Below, in pieces: positions 1 through 8,572 of a DNA stretch of 64,000 nucleotides. Positions within the stretch are counted from its first letter, which is position 1. Each line of letters begins with the position of its first letter. The notes below the pieces were generated by a model. It saw only the letters and a program-made list of their open reading frames with translations, did not search any database and had not been told where the DNA came from. The stretch covers positions 124,001-188,000 of the forward strand of contig NZ_SZUU01000001.1 in NCBI RefSeq assembly GCF_019583405.1, in the 5' to 3' direction. Made by a program: the position numbers and the translations under genes. Source of the stretch: Bacteroides fragilis (GTDB lineage: Bacteria > Bacteroidota > Bacteroidia > Bacteroidales > Bacteroidaceae).

Positions 1-39
1 ATCTGGATCAGAAAATGTAATGTTTACAAGTATGTATAA
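1..39 (+). CDS. 3' end of upstream sugar-nucleotide dehydratase (LegB-like), partial
   Basis: Frame 1 is open from the left edge and ends at TAA 37-39, giving only thirteen residues (IWIRKCNVYKYV before the stop). The end overlaps the start of the LegC gene, as expected for translational coupling. LegB-type GDP/UDP-GlcNAc 4,6-dehydratases usually precede legC and often end in a tail with a Tyr-Lys...Tyr pattern, so this is probably the end of legB. The identification rests mainly on context; the fragment is too short to classify alone. Confidence 0.4.
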   Translation: MWIRKCNVYKYV

Positions 40-1180
40 TAATATAACTACTTTCATCCATAACTTGTTTGGTACGGATGAATTTGTTCCGTTGCACGCT
101 CCTTTATTTATCGGTAACGAAAAAAAATACCTTGCAGAATGCATTGATACTACTTTTGTCTCGAGTGTGGGCAAATTTGTTGATCGCTTTGAGGAGCAGG
201 TTGCTTGCTATACGGGTTCAAAAAGAGCTGTTGTCTGTGTAAGTGGTACTAATGCATTACACATGGGTATGCTTCTTGTCGGTGTTGAGCGTGATGATGA
301 AGTTTTAACTCAGGCTCTTACTTTTATCGCTACCTGTAACGCCATCAGTTATATTGGCGCACATCCTGTATTTCTTGATGTGGATAGAGATACTTTGGGT
401 CTTTCTCCTCTTGCTGTAAAAAGGTGGTTGTCTACGCATGCGGAAGTAAGGAATGGGCAGTGTTATAATAAGAAGACGGGACGCCGTATCAAGGCTTGTG
501 TTCCTATGCATACGTTCGGGCATCCTATGAAGATTGACGAATTGTCGGCAGTGTGCAACGAATATCATATAGAACTTGTCGAGGATGCGGCCGAAAGTAT
601 CGGCAGTTTCTATAAAGGCCGTCATACGGGTACTTTCGGAAGAGTGGGAGCCATCAGTTTTAATGGTAATAAAACGATCACCACCGGTGGTGGGGGTATG
701 TTGCTTTTCCAGGACGAAGAGCTGGGCAAGTTTGCCAAACATTTGACGACCCAGGCCAAAGTTCCGCACCGTTGGGCATTTGTTCATGACCATATCGGTT
801 ACAATTACCGTATGCCTAATATCAATGCCGCATTGGGTTGTGCCCAAATGGAGAATCTTGACAGGTATGTTGTCAATAAACGTGAGACAGCGGAACGGTA
901 CCGTGAGTTTTTCTCTCGTATTCCTGATGTTGAGTTTGTTGTTGAGCCTGCGAACAGCCGTTCTAACTATTGGTTGAACGCTGTACTTCTGAAAGACCGC
1001 CGGGCCCAACAGTCTTTCCTTGAATATACGAATGACCATGGTGTAATGACCCGCCCCGTTTGGGAATTGATGAACAGACTTGAGATGTTTCGGGGATGCG
1101 AGACGGATGGTTTGGAGAATACTGTGTGGTTGGAAGAAAGAGTTGTGAATATACCAAGTAGTGTTCGTTTGGGAGTATGA
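32..1180 (+). CDS. legC: LegC-type PLP-dependent sugar aminotransferase
   Basis: DegT/DnrJ/EryC1/StrS family aminotransferase of about 382 residues, the normal family length. It should aminate the 4-keto intermediate made by LegB on the way to legionaminic acid. Visible features are the SGTNAL cofactor-phosphate loop near residue 71, the VEDAAES motif near 183 with the Asp that contacts the pyridine nitrogen, and the Schiff-base Lys in SFNGNKTITTGGGG near residue 214. The N-terminal stretch LHAPLFIGNEKKYL and FVSSVGK are typical of LegC. ATG 32 is preferred because it overlaps the upstream stop; an in-frame ATG at 20 is possible. The stop overlaps the next start (ATGA), and the following genes complete the pathway. 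Confidence 0.9.
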   Translation: MYNNITTFIHNLFGTDEFVPLHAPLFIGNEKKYLAECIDTTFVSSVGKFVDRFEEQVACYTGSKRAVVCVSGTNALHMGMLLVGVERDDEVLTQALTFIATCNAISYIGAHPVFLDVDRDTLGLSPLAVKRWLSTHAEVRNGQCYNKKTGRRIKACVPMHTFGHPMKIDELSAVCNEYHIELVEDAAESIGSFYKGRHTGTFGRVGAISFNGNKTITTGGGGMLLFQDEELGKFAKHLTTQAKVPHRWAFVHDHIGYNYRMPNINAALGCAQMENLDRYVVNKRETAERYREFFSRIPDVEFVVEPANSRSNYWLNAVLLKDRRAQQSFLEYTNDHGVMTRPVWELMNRLEMFRGCETDGLENTVWLEERVVNIPSSVRLGV

Positions 1181-1809
1181 AGCCTTTAATTTTAGTCGGT
1201 GGCGGCGGACATTGCAAGTCGGTGATTGATGTCGCTGAGAGTATGGGGCATTCCATCCTGGGTATATTGGATCTTCCGGAAAATGTCGGCCATTCCATCT
1301 TAGGCTATCCTGTTCTCGGTACTGATGATGATATCCCCTTATTTGTGGATCAGGCTGATTTTATTGTTACTGTCGGATTTATAAAGGAATCTTCTCTACG
1401 ATTGAAGATTCATGATAAAATACGAACTTCCGGCGGACATTTTGGTACCCTGATTGCTTCCACCGCTTATGTTTCCAGACATGCTCAGATCGGTGCGGGT
1501 ACTGTGGTCATGCATCATGCCTTTGTGAATGCCGGTGCACGGATTGGCAGTGGTTGTATCATCAATACTTTTGTAAATGTGGAGCATGATGCCCTGATCG
1601 GTGACAATTGTCATATATCAACCGGTACTATGGTTAATGGAGATTGCAAGGTGGGCGAATGTTCTTTTTTGGGCAGCCAGTCGGTAATGGTGAATGGTAC
1701 ATCCATCATTTCCGGTTGTATCATCGGTGCGGGTTCGGTAGTACGTAAGGATATTCTGGAAAAGGGAATTTATTCGGGTAATCCCGCAACTTTGAAAATA
1801 AAGATTTAA
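1177..1809 (+). CDS. NeuD/PglD-family acetyltransferase (LegH candidate)
   Basis: Left-handed beta-helix sugar acetyltransferase of 210 residues. The N-terminus MKPLILVGGGGHCKSVID is the small Rossmann-like nucleotide-sugar domain of the NeuD/PglD family. From about residue 95 imperfect hexapeptide repeats follow (AQIGAGTV, ARIGSGCI, ALIGDNCHI), ending in the usual YSGNPA tail. In this position it most likely acetylates the 4-amino group made by LegC (LegH role); O-acetylation of the finished nonulosonate (NeuD role) is the alternative. It overlaps legC by 4 bp and its TAA overlaps the next ATG by one base, so the genes are translationally coupled. Confidence 0.85.
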   Translation: MKPLILVGGGGHCKSVIDVAESMGHSILGILDLPENVGHSILGYPVLGTDDDIPLFVDQADFIVTVGFIKESSLRLKIHDKIRTSGGHFGTLIASTAYVSRHAQIGAGTVVMHHAFVNAGARIGSGCIINTFVNVEHDALIGDNCHISTGTMVNGDCKVGECSFLGSQSVMVNGTSIISGCIIGAGSVVRKDILEKGIYSGNPATLKIKI

Positions 1810-2816
1810 TGCATACTTTGATTATAGCCGAAGCCGGGGTAAACCATAACGGTTCTATTGCCCTTGCTAAAAAGTTAATAGATGTTGCTTCGGAGGCCGG
1901 TGTGGACTATGTAAAATTTCAAACCTTTAAGACAGAGAATTTAGTTTCTCTTTCCGCTCCCAAAGCGGAATATCAGCAAAGGAACATGCCGGATACTGAT
2001 TGTTCACAGTATTCTATGCTTAAGAAATTAGAATTGTCTGTGGACCAGCATTTTGAATTAATAGAATATTGTAAATTGAAAGGCGTACGCTTTTTATCTA
2101 CAGCTTTTGATATGGATAGCCTCCGTTTCCTATCCGGTCTTCACCTTGGATTATGGAAAATACCTTCAGGTGAAATAACCAATTATCCATATATCAAATT
2201 TATAGCGGAACAGAAAGAGCCCGTTATCCTTTCTACCGGAATGAGTACAGTGGAGGAAATCCAATCTGCCATCTCGTTATTGAACCGGTTTGGTGTAAAA
2301 ACAGATCAAATAACTATTCTTCATTGTAATACGGAGTATCCTACTCCCATGTGTGATGTAAATTTGAAGGCTATGTGCAAGCTCCATGAAGAGTTTGGAG
2401 TACGTACAGGATATTCGGATCATACGCTCGGTATAGAGATCCCGTTGGCCGCTGTCGCTCTTGGTGCTACAGTGATAGAAAAACATTTTACCCTTGATCG
2501 CTGCATGGAAGGTCCCGACCATAAGGCCTCTTTGGAGCCTTCCGAATTAAAACAAATGGTTTCGGCTATTCGTAATGTGGAAGAGGCCTTGGGCCGGGAA
2601 GAGAAAGTTGTATCTTTATCAGAATCCGGGAATCGTATTGTCGCCCGCAAGAGTATTGTTGCCGCGAGGGATATTCGAAAGGGGGAACCGTTGACTGAAG
2701 AGAACCTGACTGTCAAACGTCCCGGTACCGGTATTTCACCCATGCAATGGGAGTCCGTCATTGGTACTGAGGCATGCCGTTCATTTAAAAAGGATGATTT
2801 GATAGTACTCCAATGA
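1809..2816 (+). CDS. legI: N-acetylneuraminate synthase family, legionaminic acid synthase
   Basis: 335-residue NeuB-family enzyme condensing a 6-carbon diamino sugar with phosphoenolpyruvate to the nine-carbon acid. The N-terminal TIM barrel shows IAEAGVNHNG, DYVKFQTF, KIPSGEI, STGMST, LHCNTEYPT, YSDHT and VIEKHFTLDR, all family hallmarks. From about residue 275 the antifreeze-like SAF domain begins (RKSIVAARDIRKGEPLTEEN). Legionaminic rather than neuraminic or pseudaminic specificity is inferred from flanking legC, legG and ptmE homologues. Starts on the stop codon of the preceding gene and overlaps the next by 4 bp. Confidence 0.93.
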   Translation: MHTLIIAEAGVNHNGSIALAKKLIDVASEAGVDYVKFQTFKTENLVSLSAPKAEYQQRNMPDTDCSQYSMLKKLELSVDQHFELIEYCKLKGVRFLSTAFDMDSLRFLSGLHLGLWKIPSGEITNYPYIKFIAEQKEPVILSTGMSTVEEIQSAISLLNRFGVKTDQITILHCNTEYPTPMCDVNLKAMCKLHEEFGVRTGYSDHTLGIEIPLAAVALGATVIEKHFTLDRCMEGPDHKASLEPSELKQMVSAIRNVEEALGREEKVVSLSESGNRIVARKSIVAARDIRKGEPLTEENLTVKRPGTGISPMQWESVIGTEACRSFKKDDLIVLQ

Positions 2817-3967
2817 GGAAGATATGTGTTATAACGGGCGGCCGTGCGGAATATGGCCTACTCAGTAGTCTGATGGCCAAGATTCAATTTGACAGGGATT
2901 TGCAGCTGCAAATCATAGCTACTAATATGCACCTTTCTCCGGAGTTTGGCCTGACTTATAAAGAGATTGAAACAGATGGTTTCCGCATTGATAAGAAAGT
3001 GGAGATGCTTCTCTCTTCTGATACTGCCAATGGGACCGCCAAATCAGTCGGATTGGCTACCATAGGTTTTGCCGATGCGTTTGAAGACCTGTCTCCTGAT
3101 CTGATATTGGTCTTGGGAGACCGTTTTGAGATACTGGCTGCTGTGAGTGCCGCCCTTTTCTATAAGATCCCTGTTGCGCATATACATGGAGGAGAGATAA
3201 CGGAAGGCGCTTATGACGATAATATACGGCATGCCATTACGAAGATGAGCCATCTTCATTTTACATCGGCAGAGCCTTATCGCAGACGGGTCATTCAATT
3301 GGGCGAGAGTCCTGATAGGGTTTTTAATGTCGGCGCTCTTGGAGTGGAGAATATCAAACATGTGCCTTTACTGTCCAAAGAGGAGCTGGAAAAGAGCCTT
3401 AATTTTCAGTTGGGAGATAAGTCTTTGCTGGTCACATTCCATCCTGTCACCTTGGAAAACTCTACGGCCGAACAGCAATGCATGAATCTTTTGGAGTCTT
3501 TGGAGTCCTTTCCTGATTATCGGATAATTTTTACTTTTCCCAATTCGGATACGGATGGTCGTATAATAATTGATTTAATCAAGCGATTTGTGGAAAGACA
3601 CCGTAGTGAGTCAGTCGCTTTCGTTTCGTTGGGTAAGGTCCGTTATCTTTCCACTTTACAATATGTATCGGCCGTTGTCGGTAATTCTTCCAGCGGTATC
3701 ATTGAAGTTCCCAGCTTCGGTATTCCGACATTGAATATCGGCGATAGACAAAAAGGACGGATAAGCTCCCGCAGTGTTGTCCATTGTGGAACTTCGAAAG
3801 AAGATATCTGTCTGGGTATACAAACGGTATTGTCGGATCCGGTTGCCAGAATCGCCAAACAGAAACGGAATCCTTATGATAAGGAGGGCACGGCGGATGC
3901 CATATGCACTATTTTGAAGACCGTCTCTTTGGATGGCCTGACATCAAAATCCTTTTATGACCTTTAA
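2813..3967 (+). CDS. legG: NDP-N-acetylsugar 2-epimerase (hydrolysing), LegG/NeuC family
   Basis: 384-residue NeuC-family enzyme that epimerises C2 and releases the nucleotide, giving the free diamino hexose that LegI uses. Diagnostic motifs are GGRAEYGLL at the N-terminus, LVLGDRFE near residue 100, HIHGGEITEGAYDD near 124 and RHAITKMSHLHF, the NeuC counterpart of the WecB catalytic segment. GNSSSGIIEVPSFG near residue 290 is the nucleotide-binding loop. In this pathway the substrate should be the GDP- or UDP-linked 2,4-diacetamido sugar. It overlaps legI by 4 bp and ends 5 bp before ptmE. Confidence 0.92.
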   Translation: MRKICVITGGRAEYGLLSSLMAKIQFDRDLQLQIIATNMHLSPEFGLTYKEIETDGFRIDKKVEMLLSSDTANGTAKSVGLATIGFADAFEDLSPDLILVLGDRFEILAAVSAALFYKIPVAHIHGGEITEGAYDDNIRHAITKMSHLHFTSAEPYRRRVIQLGESPDRVFNVGALGVENIKHVPLLSKEELEKSLNFQLGDKSLLVTFHPVTLENSTAEQQCMNLLESLESFPDYRIIFTFPNSDTDGRIIIDLIKRFVERHRSESVAFVSLGKVRYLSTLQYVSAVVGNSSSGIIEVPSFGIPTLNIGDRQKGRISSRSVVHCGTSKEDICLGIQTVLSDPVARIAKQKRNPYDKEGTADAICTILKTVSLDGLTSKSFYDL

Positions 3968-3972
3968 TTACA

Positions 3973-5010
3973 ATGTCTGATTATTCCAAATATTTAATTC
4001 CTCATACGGCAACTATCCGCGAAGCGTTGGTTGCTTTGAATGATTTATCTCACGATGTACTTGTCCTTTTTGTTATGAATGAATTTGACCAGATGGTCGG
4101 GACATTGACTGATGGTGATATTCGCCGCTATCTGATTGGCGGAGGTGAGATAAAAGACTGTGTTTGTGGCGCAATGACCAGGTCTTTCTTGTTTATGACG
4201 GAAGATTCCCCTTTCTCAACAATAAAAGAGTACAAAGATCGTGGTATATCTTTGGTTCCTTGCCTGGATGGGAAGAAGAGAATACTGAAGGTTATTAACC
4301 TGAAGAAACGGAAATCCATTCTTCCTATAGATGCCGTGTTAATGGCGGGTGGAAAAGGAGAGCGACTTCGTCCGTTAACAGAGACAATTCCTAAGCCGTT
4401 ACTCCATGTCGGTGATAAAGCCATTATTGATTATAACGTAGACCGTCTGATTTCTTATGGAGTGGAACATATTTCGGTTACTGTGAATTACCTGGGAGAG
4501 CAATTGGAGGATCATTTCAAGGAACCGCGTGATGGTATACGGGTCAAATGTGTCCGTGAACCTCGCTATTTGGGCACTATCGGTTCAATCAAATTTGTAT
4601 ATCCTTTTTGTCATGACACGGTTTTAGTCATGAACTCAGACTTGTTTACCAATATAGATTATGAAGATTTCTATCTCCATTTTAAAGAACACGATGCTGA
4701 TATGTCCGTGGCTGCCGTTCCTTATTCTATCTCTGTACCCTATGGAATTTTTGAATTAGAAGGGCGTAACATTCATGGGGTCAAAGAAAAGCCGACCTAT
4801 AACTATTATGCGAATGCCGGAATTTATCTGATAAAAAAGAGTTTGTTGGATATGATGCCTGATAATTGTTTTTATAATGCCACGGACTTTATGGAACTGT
4901 TGATTCATAATAACCTGAAAGTAGTCCGTTATCCTATAACCGGCTATTGGATTGATATAGGTAAACATGAAGATTATAAAAAGGCACAAGATTTAGTTAA
5001 ACATTTATGA
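3973..5010 (+). CDS. ptmE: PtmE-like CBS-domain nucleotidyltransferase (GDP-glucosamine synthesis)
   Basis: 345 residues in two parts. Residues 1 to about 115 form a CBS pair (VGTLTDGDIRRYLIGG near 42-56). From residue 120 a sugar-1-phosphate nucleotidyltransferase follows, with AVLMAGGKGERLRPLTETIP and KPLL, a later MNSDLF metal-binding Asp and a YWIDIGKHEDY tail. In Campylobacter jejuni the PtmE homologue makes GDP-glucosamine at the start of a GDP-linked legionaminic acid route; the same CBS-transferase arrangement beside legG suggests that route here. No uridylyl/acetyl GlmU-type beta-helix is present. Confidence 0.87.
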   Translation: MSDYSKYLIPHTATIREALVALNDLSHDVLVLFVMNEFDQMVGTLTDGDIRRYLIGGGEIKDCVCGAMTRSFLFMTEDSPFSTIKEYKDRGISLVPCLDGKKRILKVINLKKRKSILPIDAVLMAGGKGERLRPLTETIPKPLLHVGDKAIIDYNVDRLISYGVEHISVTVNYLGEQLEDHFKEPRDGIRVKCVREPRYLGTIGSIKFVYPFCHDTVLVMNSDLFTNIDYEDFYLHFKEHDADMSVAAVPYSISVPYGIFELEGRNIHGVKEKPTYNYYANAGIYLIKKSLLDMMPDNCFYNATDFMELLIHNNLKVVRYPITGYWIDIGKHEDYKKAQDLVKHL

Positions 5011-5013
5011 TAT

Positions 5014-5736
5014 ATGAAAATTTTGATCACTATATGCGCTCGTGGCGGTTCTAAGGGAATTCCCGGTAAGAATATTAAGCCGTTGAACGGGCAGCCTTTA
5101 ATAGGATATTCGATTGCCGTGGCAAAAGAGTTTCAGTCAGTATTTGAAGGTACTGACATTATGCTTTCTACCGATTCGGAAGAAATTATTCGAGTGGCTG
5201 GAGTATACGGGCTTAAATCAGATTATAAACGTCCGGAATATTTGGCTAATGATACGGTTGGTAAGATTGATGCTATAAAAGATCTTGTTTTATATTCGGA
5301 GAGTAAACAAGGGCAAATATATGATTATATTTTAGATTTGGATGTGACTTCTCCATTAAGGAATTTACAAGATTTAAAGATTGCTTTTGATATTCTCCGT
5401 TCTGATGAAAATGCAATAAACTTATTTTCAGTAAGTGAGGCCGGCAGAAGTCCTTATTTCAATATGGTAGAACAAAAAGAAAATGGATATTATGCCCAAG
5501 TGAAAATGCCTGATAATAATGTTTTTACCAGACAATCTGCTCCTCAGGTTTACGACTTGAATGCTTCTTTTTATTTCTATAAAAGATCTTTTTTTGACAT
5601 GGGTTATAAAGGGGCGATCACAGACCGTTCTTTGGTTTATAAGGTACCCCACATTTGTTTTGACTTGGACCATCCGATCGATTTTGAGATAATTTCTTAT
5701 TTAATGTCGAATAATAAACTGGATTTCTTATTATGA
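5014..5736 (+). CDS. legF: CMP-legionaminic acid synthetase (LegF/PtmB)
   Basis: 240-residue acylneuraminate cytidylyltransferase that activates the nonulosonic acid with CTP. The first 25 residues carry ICARGGSKGIPGKNI, the CMP-sialic acid synthetase signature. STDSEEI, YILDLDVTSPLR (metal-binding region) and FDLDHPIDFE near the end are further family motifs. It starts 3 bp after ptmE stops and overlaps the next gene by 4 bp. Assignment to legionaminic rather than neuraminic acid follows from the surrounding pathway. Confidence 0.92.
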   Translation: MKILITICARGGSKGIPGKNIKPLNGQPLIGYSIAVAKEFQSVFEGTDIMLSTDSEEIIRVAGVYGLKSDYKRPEYLANDTVGKIDAIKDLVLYSESKQGQIYDYILDLDVTSPLRNLQDLKIAFDILRSDENAINLFSVSEAGRSPYFNMVEQKENGYYAQVKMPDNNVFTRQSAPQVYDLNASFYFYKRSFFDMGYKGAITDRSLVYKVPHICFDLDHPIDFEIISYLMSNNKLDFLL

Positions 5737-6650
5737 ATGTTTTGATTGTCGGATTAGGTTCAATTGCCCGGAAACATATCGCTGCTTTGAGGAGTCTTGA
5801 TCCTGAAGTGCGAATTTATGCTTTACGCTCAACCAGGTTTTCTAATTCTGTCGATGGAGTAACAGACTTGTTTTCCATGAAAGAGGTAGAAGAATATTCT
5901 TTTGATTTTGCAATTATTTCTAATCCAACGTCAGAACATCAGAAGACAATTCAACAAATGGGAGTATTAAATATTCCGCTTTTTATCGAGAAACCTCTTT
6001 CTCATCAACTGGACGTCAAGGAAACAGTTGCAGAGATTGAACGAAAAAACATTCTAACTTATGTCGCATGTAACCTTCGTTTTTTGGATGCTCTTCTTTT
6101 TACTAAGCAATATATTGCCGGATCCGGCTTACGAATCAATGAGATCAATGTTTATTGTGGCTCTTATTTGCCTTCCTGGAGGGGGGAAGGGGTTGATTAT
6201 ACAATGAATTATAGTGCTATTCCTGAACTTGGTGGTGGCGTCCATATAGACTTGATACACGAAATCGATTATATTTATTGGTTGTGTGGTACTCCATCAT
6301 GCACTCAAAGAATATTTTCCAGTTCTTCTTCCTTGGGAATAAAATCGTATGATTATGCCAATTACTGTCTGTGCTATGATGATTATCATGTGAGTATTAT
6401 TCTTAATTATTATCGTCGTGATGCCCGGCGTTCTTTAGAGATCGTTTGTGAGGGTGAGACGATTTATGTTGACTTGTTGGAGAATTGTGTGTCTATAGAC
6501 GGGGAAATAGCTTTTCGCTCCAGCCAAAGAATAGCGGATACTTATCAACTCCAACTTGCTTATTTTTTGGATTGCTTACGTGTGGGAAAACCTACATTCA
6601 ATACAATAACAGATGCATATAATGTACTTCAAATTTGTTTGGAATCATGA
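5733..6650 (+). CDS. ptmF: Gfo/Idh/MocA oxidoreductase (PtmF-like)
   Basis: 305-residue NAD(P)-dependent oxidoreductase. The N-terminal Rossmann fold has VGLGSIARKH at residues 6-15, and the family's EKP motif is in LFIEKPLSH near residue 86. The C-terminal alpha/beta domain includes ELGGGVHIDLIHEIDY. The order legI-legG-ptmE-ptmF-ptmB-ptmA of Campylobacter is kept here except that ptmB/legF and ptmF are swapped. In that organism PtmF and PtmA are linked to supplying the glucosamine precursor; the exact reaction here is inference. It overlaps both neighbours by 4 bp. Confidence 0.83.
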   Translation: MNVLIVGLGSIARKHIAALRSLDPEVRIYALRSTRFSNSVDGVTDLFSMKEVEEYSFDFAIISNPTSEHQKTIQQMGVLNIPLFIEKPLSHQLDVKETVAEIERKNILTYVACNLRFLDALLFTKQYIAGSGLRINEINVYCGSYLPSWRGEGVDYTMNYSAIPELGGGVHIDLIHEIDYIYWLCGTPSCTQRIFSSSSSLGIKSYDYANYCLCYDDYHVSIILNYYRRDARRSLEIVCEGETIYVDLLENCVSIDGEIAFRSSQRIADTYQLQLAYFLDCLRVGKPTFNTITDAYNVLQICLES

Positions 6651-7384
6651 TATTAAAAGATAAAATAATATTAGTAACGGGAGGCAGTGGCCTTATCGGA
6701 CGTGAAATAGTCTCGGACATCCGTCGTCAAGGTGGAATTGCAATAAACGCAGATATCAATGTCGATACTTGCCTTGAAAAAGGTACCTATCATTTGGATA
6801 TCTCAGATGATTTATCAATTCACAGCCTGGTATCTATGGTCAAAGAAACGTTTGGCCGGATAGACGGACTGGTAAATAGTGCGTATCCGCGTACTCCAGA
6901 CTGGGGAGCTTTTTTCGAAAATATTGCTCCCGCTTCCTGGAGGAAGAATGTAGATCTGCAAATGAATAGTTGTTTTGTCATTTGCCAGTCTGTATTGTCG
7001 GTTATGTCCGGGCAAGGATATGGTTCTATTGTCAATATCGCCTCTATTTATGGAGTTGTGGGTAATGATTTTACTCTTTATGAAGAATATGGGGGAACTT
7101 CGCCGGCCGCTTACTGCGCCATAAAAGGAGGTATCATTAATTTTTCCCGCTATTTGGCTTCTTATTATGGTAAGAATAATATTCGGATTAATTGTGTTTC
7201 TCCCGGTGGCATTTTTGATCATCAACCTCCCTCTTTTGTTGAGCGTTACTGTGCTAAGGTGCCAATGCGTCGAATGGGTACTCCTGCGGACATTGCTCCA
7301 GCTGTTTCGTTTATGCTTTCAGATGGTGCCCGATATGTAACGGGACAGAATTTAATAGTTGATGGTGGCTGGACGGCCATTTAG
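6647..7384 (+). CDS. ptmA: Short-chain dehydrogenase/reductase (PtmA-like)
   Basis: 245-residue classical SDR. The cofactor loop is ILVTGGSGLIGREI, the catalytic Ser lies in SIVNIASIYG, the Tyr-x3-Lys pair is YCAIK, and the C-terminus ends with the common VTGQNLIVDGGW. Start ATG 6647 overlaps the ptmF stop (ATGA) and is better than a TTG twelve bases upstream. By position and family it is the PtmA homologue of the legionaminic acid cluster, thought to act with PtmF in precursor supply. The substrate cannot be read from sequence. Confidence 0.85.
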   Translation: MILKDKIILVTGGSGLIGREIVSDIRRQGGIAINADINVDTCLEKGTYHLDISDDLSIHSLVSMVKETFGRIDGLVNSAYPRTPDWGAFFENIAPASWRKNVDLQMNSCFVICQSVLSVMSGQGYGSIVNIASIYGVVGNDFTLYEEYGGTSPAAYCAIKGGIINFSRYLASYYGKNNIRINCVSPGGIFDHQPPSFVERYCAKVPMRRMGTPADIAPAVSFMLSDGARYVTGQNLIVDGGWTAI

Positions 7385-7430
7385 TAGAGTCTTATCTTGT
7401 AAAAAATAAAAATAAGTAAATTATTTGATT

Positions 7431-8531
7431 ATGAAATATTGTACAAAATGTGTGATGCCGGATACGAGGCCGGGTATTACTTTTAATGAAGAAGGCGTGT
7501 GTTCAGCTTGCCAGTCTTACGAAAATCGTAAGAAAGTGAATTATAAAGTTCGTTTTGAGGAGTTTAAGGCTCTTTGCGATAAGTATCGTGGTATGAATGG
7601 ACCTAATGGCTATGATTGTATGGTTGCTGTAAGTGGGGGAAAAGATAGCCATTTTCAAGTTTATATGATGAAAGAAGTGCTTCATATGAACCCGTTGCTT
7701 GTTTCTGTGGAGGATAATCTTCCGATGACTAAGGCCGGCATTCATAACTTAAAAAATATTTCAGAAGCTTTCGGGTGTGATATTATAAGTATGAAACCCA
7801 ATATCCGCGCTCAAAAGATAATAATGAAGAAAACTTTTGAACGATATGGTAAGCCCACTTATTTTATAGATAGATATATCTATACTTATCCTTTGCACAT
7901 GGCATTGAAATTTAATACTCCTTTATTAGTTTACGGAGAGAATGTCAGCTATGAATATGGTGGTAATGGTGCTGTGGAAACTTATTCCGCCAAGGATCAG
8001 ATATCTAATGGAGTAGGAGCCGGTATACCTACTGGAGATTTATTAGGTGATGGCGTTACTCTGAAAGATTTAAATTTTTTCGAACCTCCTGCGCTTGAAG
8101 ATATCAATAGTCTTGACCCGATCTATATGAGTTATTTTGTGGAGTGGAATAGTTTTAAGAATTATGAAATAGCTAAGCGATACGGTTTTCATGACTTAAC
8201 TCACGAATGGAATAGAACGCATCATGTGGAGCAGATGGACCAAGTGGACAGTCGTGCTTATTTGGTACATTCCTGGATGAAGTATCCCAAATTCGGTCAT
8301 GCCTCTGCTACAGATTATGCTGCCCGTATGGTACGCTACGGTATGATAACAAGAGACGAAGCTTTTAAATTGGTAAAGGAACATGACCATGCATTGGATC
8401 CTCTTTGTGTGAGAGATTTTTGTGAATTCCTGGGATATACGGAAAAGGAATTTTGGGATATTGTAGACAAACAATACAATAGAGAGTTATTTAAGAAGAA
8501 TATGTTGAATAAGTGGGTATTATTAGAATAA
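7431..8531 (+). CDS. N-acetyl sugar amidotransferase (PseA/WbpG/PtmG family)
   Basis: 366-residue PP-loop ATPase that converts an N-acetyl group to an acetamidino group. The N-terminus has two zinc-type Cys pairs (CTKC at 4-7 and CSAC at 24-27) and the PP-loop VAVSGGKDSHF near residue 67. Start ATG 7431 is preceded by an A-rich stretch; a TTG six bases upstream is less likely. PseA makes acetamidino pseudaminic acid, and PtmG of Campylobacter is required for amidino legionaminic acids, so this gene predicts an amidino-modified legionaminic acid. No HisH-type glutaminase or HisF partner is adjacent. It is separated from ptmA by 46 bp. Confidence 0.88.
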   Translation: MKYCTKCVMPDTRPGITFNEEGVCSACQSYENRKKVNYKVRFEEFKALCDKYRGMNGPNGYDCMVAVSGGKDSHFQVYMMKEVLHMNPLLVSVEDNLPMTKAGIHNLKNISEAFGCDIISMKPNIRAQKIIMKKTFERYGKPTYFIDRYIYTYPLHMALKFNTPLLVYGENVSYEYGGNGAVETYSAKDQISNGVGAGIPTGDLLGDGVTLKDLNFFEPPALEDINSLDPIYMSYFVEWNSFKNYEIAKRYGFHDLTHEWNRTHHVEQMDQVDSRAYLVHSWMKYPKFGHASATDYAARMVRYGMITRDEAFKLVKEHDHALDPLCVRDFCEFLGYTEKEFWDIVDKQYNRELFKKNMLNKWVLLE

Positions 8532-8572
8532 AGGTATCTCTATTCATTTAATGGTATTATGCCTTATTATAG

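Noticed and set aside
305..1039. 244-codon minus-strand frame inside legC
   Set aside because: Shadow of the aminotransferase gene, no recognisable motif.
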